64,000 bases of DNA from Rhodococcus sp. HNM0563 (GTDB taxonomy: Bacteria > Actinomycetota > Actinomycetes > Mycobacteriales > Mycobacteriaceae), in the NCBI RefSeq assembly GCF_012726195.1, contig NZ_JAASAF010000002.1, forward strand, positions 379,965 to 443,964, written 5' to 3'. Of this stretch, positions 61,152-64,000 are shown piece by piece. Below the pieces are notes generated by a model, which was not told where the DNA came from, did not search any database, and saw nothing but the letters and a program-made list of their open reading frames with translations. The position numbers were made by a program, and so were the translations under genes. Within the stretch, counting starts at the first letter, position 1. Each line of letters begins with the position of its first letter.

Positions 61152-62282
61152 CTACCGTGCAGCCAGGTTCTCCTCGACCTCCTTGTGCCACGACTCACGG
61201 GCACGGGTGGTGTCGACCTCGAACTCGAAACGTTGCGTCATGTCCGGTGTGACGTCTTCGACGTCGACGTAGAACTGGCTGTACCAGCGGCGCAACTGGT
61301 AGACCGGCCCGTCCTCCTCCGTGAGGAGCGGGTTCTCGATGCGCGACTTGTGTTCCCAGATCGCAATGTCCTGCTTGAACTGTTCTTCGAGACCGTCGGT
61401 GAACATCGTCGCCATCTCGGAGGCCTGTTCCTCGGACATGCCTTCGATCTTCTTGACGATCGTGCCGAACTGCAGCACGAACGAGTTCGACGTCACCGGG
61501 TAGTGGCAGTTGATGAGCTTCGACTCGATGGTCGTGCCCTCCGCCACGGTGTAGATCGTGTCGAGCATGAAGGACGGTCCGTAATAGAACGCATCCGAAA
61601 TCGTCTGGGCTTCAGGCAGGTCCATCTGCACACCGGTCTTGATATCGTCGCGGCCGTACGAGCGCATGTGCTGGCCCGCCACATGCCCGTCGAAGACGTT
61701 CTTGAAGAACTCGGGCATCTGGAAGTGCACGTAGAAGAAATGCGCCATGTCGACGACGTTGTCGACGATCTCGCGGCAGTGCGAGCCCTCGACGTGGATG
61801 GTCGTCCAGGTCCACTCGGTCCACTCGCCGTCCTCGTATCCCTCGATTTCGGGGATCGTCACGTTCTCCGGTGGGGTCGTGCCCTGAGGGCAGTGCCAGA
61901 CGAAGAGAACCCCGTTGCGTTCCATGGTGGTCCACGACTTCGTGCGCGCGAGCTTCGGGGTGCGGCGAGCGTAGGGGATCTCCTCACAGCGACCCTGGCC
62001 GTTCCAGCGCCAGTCGTGGAAGGGACATGCGATGGTGTCACCCTTGATCTCGCCGCGGGCGAGGTTGCCACCCATGTGCCTGCAGAATGCGTCGAGAACG
62101 TGGAGTTCTCCCTTCGTGTCGGCGAAGACCACCAGGTTGGTCCCGAAGACTTCGACCTGATGCGGCTTTCCATCACGGAATGACTTGGCAAGGCCGATGC
62201 AGTGCCACCCGCGGGCGAACCGGGTGGGATTGCTACCGGCTTCGATTGTGCGGATCTCGATGCGATCCTGTTCGACGGTCAT
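61152..62282 (-). CDS. kshA: 3-ketosteroid 9-alpha-monooxygenase oxygenase subunit (KshA-type)
   Basis: 376 residues. FARGWHCIGLAKSFRDGKPH, Rieske ligands CRHMGGNLARG and CPFHDWRWNGQG, PYARRTPKLARTKSW, iron site NVVDMAHFFYVHF, and the C-terminal NPLLTEEDGPVYQLRRWYSQ are all KshA hallmarks. KshA hydroxylates ring B/A steroids at C9, opening the nucleus, with electrons from KshB, which is not in this window. Rhodococci carry several kshA copies with different inducers. Its stop converges with the TetR gene. Confidence 0.92.
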   Translation of the reverse strand: MTVEQDRIEIRTIEAGSNPTRFARGWHCIGLAKSFRDGKPHQVEVFGTNLVVFADTKGELHVLDAFCRHMGGNLARGEIKGDTIACPFHDWRWNGQGRCEEIPYARRTPKLARTKSWTTMERNGVLFVWHCPQGTTPPENVTIPEIEGYEDGEWTEWTWTTIHVEGSHCREIVDNVVDMAHFFYVHFQMPEFFKNVFDGHVAGQHMRSYGRDDIKTGVQMDLPEAQTISDAFYYGPSFMLDTIYTVAEGTTIESKLINCHYPVTSNSFVLQFGTIVKKIEGMSEEQASEMATMFTDGLEEQFKQDIAIWEHKSRIENPLLTEEDGPVYQLRRWYSQFYVDVEDVTPDMTQRFEFEVDTTRARESWHKEVEENLAAR

Positions 62283-62318
62283 GGAGTCCTCCAGGGCTGA
62301 GTTGGCTGAAAACGGCGG

Positions 62319-62615
62319 TCACCGCGAGGCGGTGACGGCTTCCTCGGAAGTCGGACATTCCTGGGATGAGAGGGGCCGCACGGGTGGCTCGACCCGCGTG
62401 GTCTGGAGAATCTCACCCTCGGCGACAGCCGCATCGACCGTGCGGTCCAGCGCCGCACAGCGCAGGAGATACGTGTGGGGGTCGATCTCGCGAGCAGCGG
62501 CGAATTCTCGACACGCATCGGAAGCCGATTCGCACCATTGGATACTCGTGTGGGCTGGGCTGTACTTTGCGACGAGTACGCGGGTGCCACAGGTGTGGCA
62601 ATCGAGCGACTGCAT
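62319..62615 (-). CDS. Small cysteine-containing protein upstream of kshA
   Basis: 98 residues from ATG 62615 after AAGGGA. It opens MQSLDCHTCGTRVLVAKYSP with a CxxC and has two more Cys (QWCESASDACREF) and a fourth pair member further on, a possible zinc or iron-sulfur site. 36 bases before kshA on the same strand, so it may be an accessory or electron-transfer protein of the oxygenase. A GTCACCGC/GCGGTGAC hairpin at 62318-62336 overlaps its stop codon. No family recognised. Confidence 0.7.
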   Translation of the reverse strand: MQSLDCHTCGTRVLVAKYSPAHTSIQWCESASDACREFAAAREIDPHTYLLRCAALDRTVDAAVAEGEILQTTRVEPPVRPLSSQECPTSEEAVTASR

Positions 62616-62707
62616 TCTGGCCGTTCCCTTCCTCGGATGACCCGAGGCTACGAAGGGGATGTGGCAGCAACCACAATGTTTCAGCCCAGCGGGAAGTTCG
62701 TCCGGCG

Positions 62708-63391
62708 TCAGGCCCCCGCGAGCACGCCCTCGAGGACTCGGCGCAGCACCTGATCGAACATGTCCCCGGGGGCGTCGTCGGCACCGGGGTGTGCCAACGC
62801 TGCCGCGACGAACGGGTGGTCTCCTTGTTCGGCGATCTTGTGCAGATACGCGACCTGCGCGGTGAGGCGCATCCGCCGGGACTCGCCCCCACTCACCTCG
62901 GCGCGAGCGAATTGCTGGACAAGAGAATTCAGCACCGCGATCGCCTGCATCTTCACGTGGCCGGGCACGTCGACAGATGCCATCGCACGGAGGGAGTACT
63001 CGAGAAAGTCGATGGTGCGTGGCCCGATACGCATCGACTCGACCGGCAGATCGAGCAGCCACGGGTATTTCACGTGGACGATCTTCGCGCGTCGGGCCAG
63101 TGCGATGAGATCGTCGATCGGCTCGCCTCGTAAGGGCACGTCGAGGTCGATCTCGCCGACCGTGGCATCGACCATGATGTCGAAGATGTCGTCCGAACCG
63201 GAAACGTACCGATACACGGCCGATTGGCTGACGCCGAGTTTCTGAGCGATCCGGCGGGTGGAGACGGACGGCAAGCCGCCTTCCGACGCAAGCTCCATCG
63301 CAACAGCGGCGAGGTCGCTCCTACTGTGTGACGGGGCCGGGCCGCGTGTGCCGTCGGCACGGTCCCAGACGATCTGCACCTTCTTCGCCAC
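62708..63391 (-). CDS. TetR family regulator
   Basis: 227 residues. After a basic leader (MAKKVQIVWDRADGTRGPAP) comes the helix-turn-helix: LAAVAMELASEGGLPSVSTR, RIAQKLGVSQSAVYRYVSGS, DDIFDIM. The ligand domain is TetR_C-like, ending DMFDQVLRRVLEGVLAGA. It is divergent from the hydrolase gene across a 15-bp-arm palindrome, its probable operator, and stands directly upstream of the Cys-protein/kshA pair. Confidence 0.87.
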   Translation of the reverse strand: MAKKVQIVWDRADGTRGPAPSHSRSDLAAVAMELASEGGLPSVSTRRIAQKLGVSQSAVYRYVSGSDDIFDIMVDATVGEIDLDVPLRGEPIDDLIALARRAKIVHVKYPWLLDLPVESMRIGPRTIDFLEYSLRAMASVDVPGHVKMQAIAVLNSLVQQFARAEVSGGESRRMRLTAQVAYLHKIAEQGDHPFVAAALAHPGADDAPGDMFDQVLRRVLEGVLAGA

Positions 63392-63421
63392 ACGAATCCC
63401 CTTCCGCTCGTCGCCGTTCTG

Positions 63422-63464
63422 CCCTATCCTAAACTGAGTTCACCGAACGCAGTTTAGGATAGGG
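63422..63464. promoter_or_regulatory. Long perfect palindrome between TetR and hydrolase genes
   Basis: Arms CCCTATCCTAAACTG (63422-63436) and CAGTTTAGGATAGGG (63450-63464) match perfectly across 13 bases that themselves contain GTTC/GAAC. It fills the centre of the 78-base divergent gap and ends just before the hydrolase start. Very likely the TetR operator, possibly two overlapping dimer sites. Confidence 0.8.
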
Positions 63465-63469
63465 GCAAG

Positions 63470-64000
63470 ATGCCGTCCGACAATTCATGGGGACCGCGAC
63501 AATGGGCACAGAACGGGTCGGTGCGCATCGCGTTCGACCGGTTCATGCCCGAGCGCGACGGCGACCCACTTCTCGTCGCGACCGGGTTGGGTGTCAACCG
63601 CCACTCGATCCCTGACGGGTTCTTCCGGGAGCTCGCGAAGCAGGGATTCGCCGTCGTGCGATACGACCAGCGGGACGGCGGCGAGTCGACCCACTTTCCG
63701 CCGACACCCACACGAAACCCGATCACCGCGTTGTTGGGCAGGCGTGGTGGGGCCTACACCGCCGAAGACATGGCAGACGACGCCGCAGCAGTGCTCGACG
63801 AACTCGGCTGGGGCTCGGCACACCTGCTCGGAGTCTCGCTCGGTGGTGCGGTCGCCCAGCGCGTCGCCCTCAGGCATCCGCAGCGGGTCCGGTCGCTCAC
63901 CACGGTCGCGGCTGTCCCCGGTGATGTGGCGGGGTGGCGCACACTCCGCTTCATCCGGGTGCGCACACTCGGCAAGTTCGCAAAGCTGAAGTTCCCCGAC
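63470..64000 (+). CDS. Alpha/beta hydrolase, 3' end cut by window edge
   Basis: At least 177 residues from ATG 63470, open to the right edge. VATGLGVNRHSIPDGFF stands in place of the usual HG oxyanion motif; RYDQRDGGES and the nucleophile elbow LLGVSLGGAVAQ (Ser) follow, with YTAEDMADDAAAVLDEL before it. It resembles 3-oxoadipate enol-lactonase/lipase-like hydrolases with a long insert (TRNPITALLGRRGGA). GGGGCAAG is a weak ribosome site. Divergent from the TetR gene and probably controlled by it. Confidence 0.85.
   Translation, partial: MPSDNSWGPRQWAQNGSVRIAFDRFMPERDGDPLLVATGLGVNRHSIPDGFFRELAKQGFAVVRYDQRDGGESTHFPPTPTRNPITALLGRRGGAYTAEDMADDAAAVLDELGWGSAHLLGVSLGGAVAQRVALRHPQRVRSLTTVAAVPGDVAGWRTLRFIRVRTLGKFAKLKFPD

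Noticed and set aside
1-64000. CRISPR arrays, tRNA/rRNA genes, intact transposases
   Set aside because: Scanned for regular spaced repeats, cloverleaf patterns and transposase motifs; none found by eye.

Overview
The window reads as chromosomal DNA of a high-GC actinobacterium, most likely a Rhodococcus. Supporting signs are the near-universal G/C third codon positions, DUF2510 proteins, 6C-type small RNAs, leaderless promoters (a -10 box 5-7 nt before the ATG), a gamma-butyrolactone cluster of the Rhodococcus gblE-gblR-gblA type, a KstR-type operator and a KshA-type steroid oxygenase. No tRNA, rRNA, CRISPR array or intact insertion sequence was seen.

1-7 kb: surface-polysaccharide and sugar-nucleotide genes (family 4 glycosyltransferase cut by the left edge, UDP-glucose dehydrogenase, undecaprenyl-phosphate sugar transferase, GalU, ManA). 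Together they make and use UDP-glucose, UDP-glucuronate and mannose phosphates. 7-19 kb: an accessory stretch of small and orphan genes. It includes a helix-turn-helix/endonuclease protein behind a translated leader peptide, a frameshifted DUF2510-DUF4041-GIY-YIG gene, a DUF2510 protein with two Ltp (phage-exclusion type) repeats, TerC, a large orphan protein and an ERCC4 nuclease fused to an Lsr2-like DNA-binding tail. A 40-bp palindromic repeat occurs twice and a 21-residue hydrophobic peptide has its own hairpins. 19-29 kb: a large LuxR-type regulator with a degenerate P-loop, a three-hairpin C-rich-loop RNA, SRAP, a dihydrofolate-reductase-fold protein, an MHYT sensor, a remnant of a small multidrug transporter, an Hsp70-like protein and a second C-rich-loop (6C) RNA.

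28.8-37.5 kb: the gamma-butyrolactone signalling trio gblE/gblR/gblA, a Gfo/Idh oxidoreductase, two flavin/F420 split-barrel proteins, an acyl-CoA synthetase behind a KstR-type operator, and a small decayed locus (VOC protein, ribbon-helix-helix protein, methyltransferase stub, membrane-protein stub). 37.5-50 kb: what looks like a complete iac set for indole-3-acetic acid breakdown to catechol: iacA, B, I, C, D, E, F on the plus strand, amidase iacH, an MFS transporter and a flavin reductase (iacG) fused to an IclR-like sensor domain. It is flanked by a PAS histidine kinase and a FixJ-type response regulator that probably control it.

50-64 kb: housekeeping and membrane genes (HNH-like protein, TetR/plsC pair with a shared operator, NhaA fused to a DsbA-like domain), then a second catabolic cluster resembling ring-degradation steps of steroid catabolism: flavin-dependent hydroxylase, extradiol dioxygenase, SnoaL-like protein, alpha/beta hydrolases, SDR, KshA-type Rieske oxygenase, two IclR and two TetR regulators. 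Three near-identical 22-bp palindromes sit in front of both iclR genes and between the SDR and TetR genes, so these promoters probably form one small regulon.
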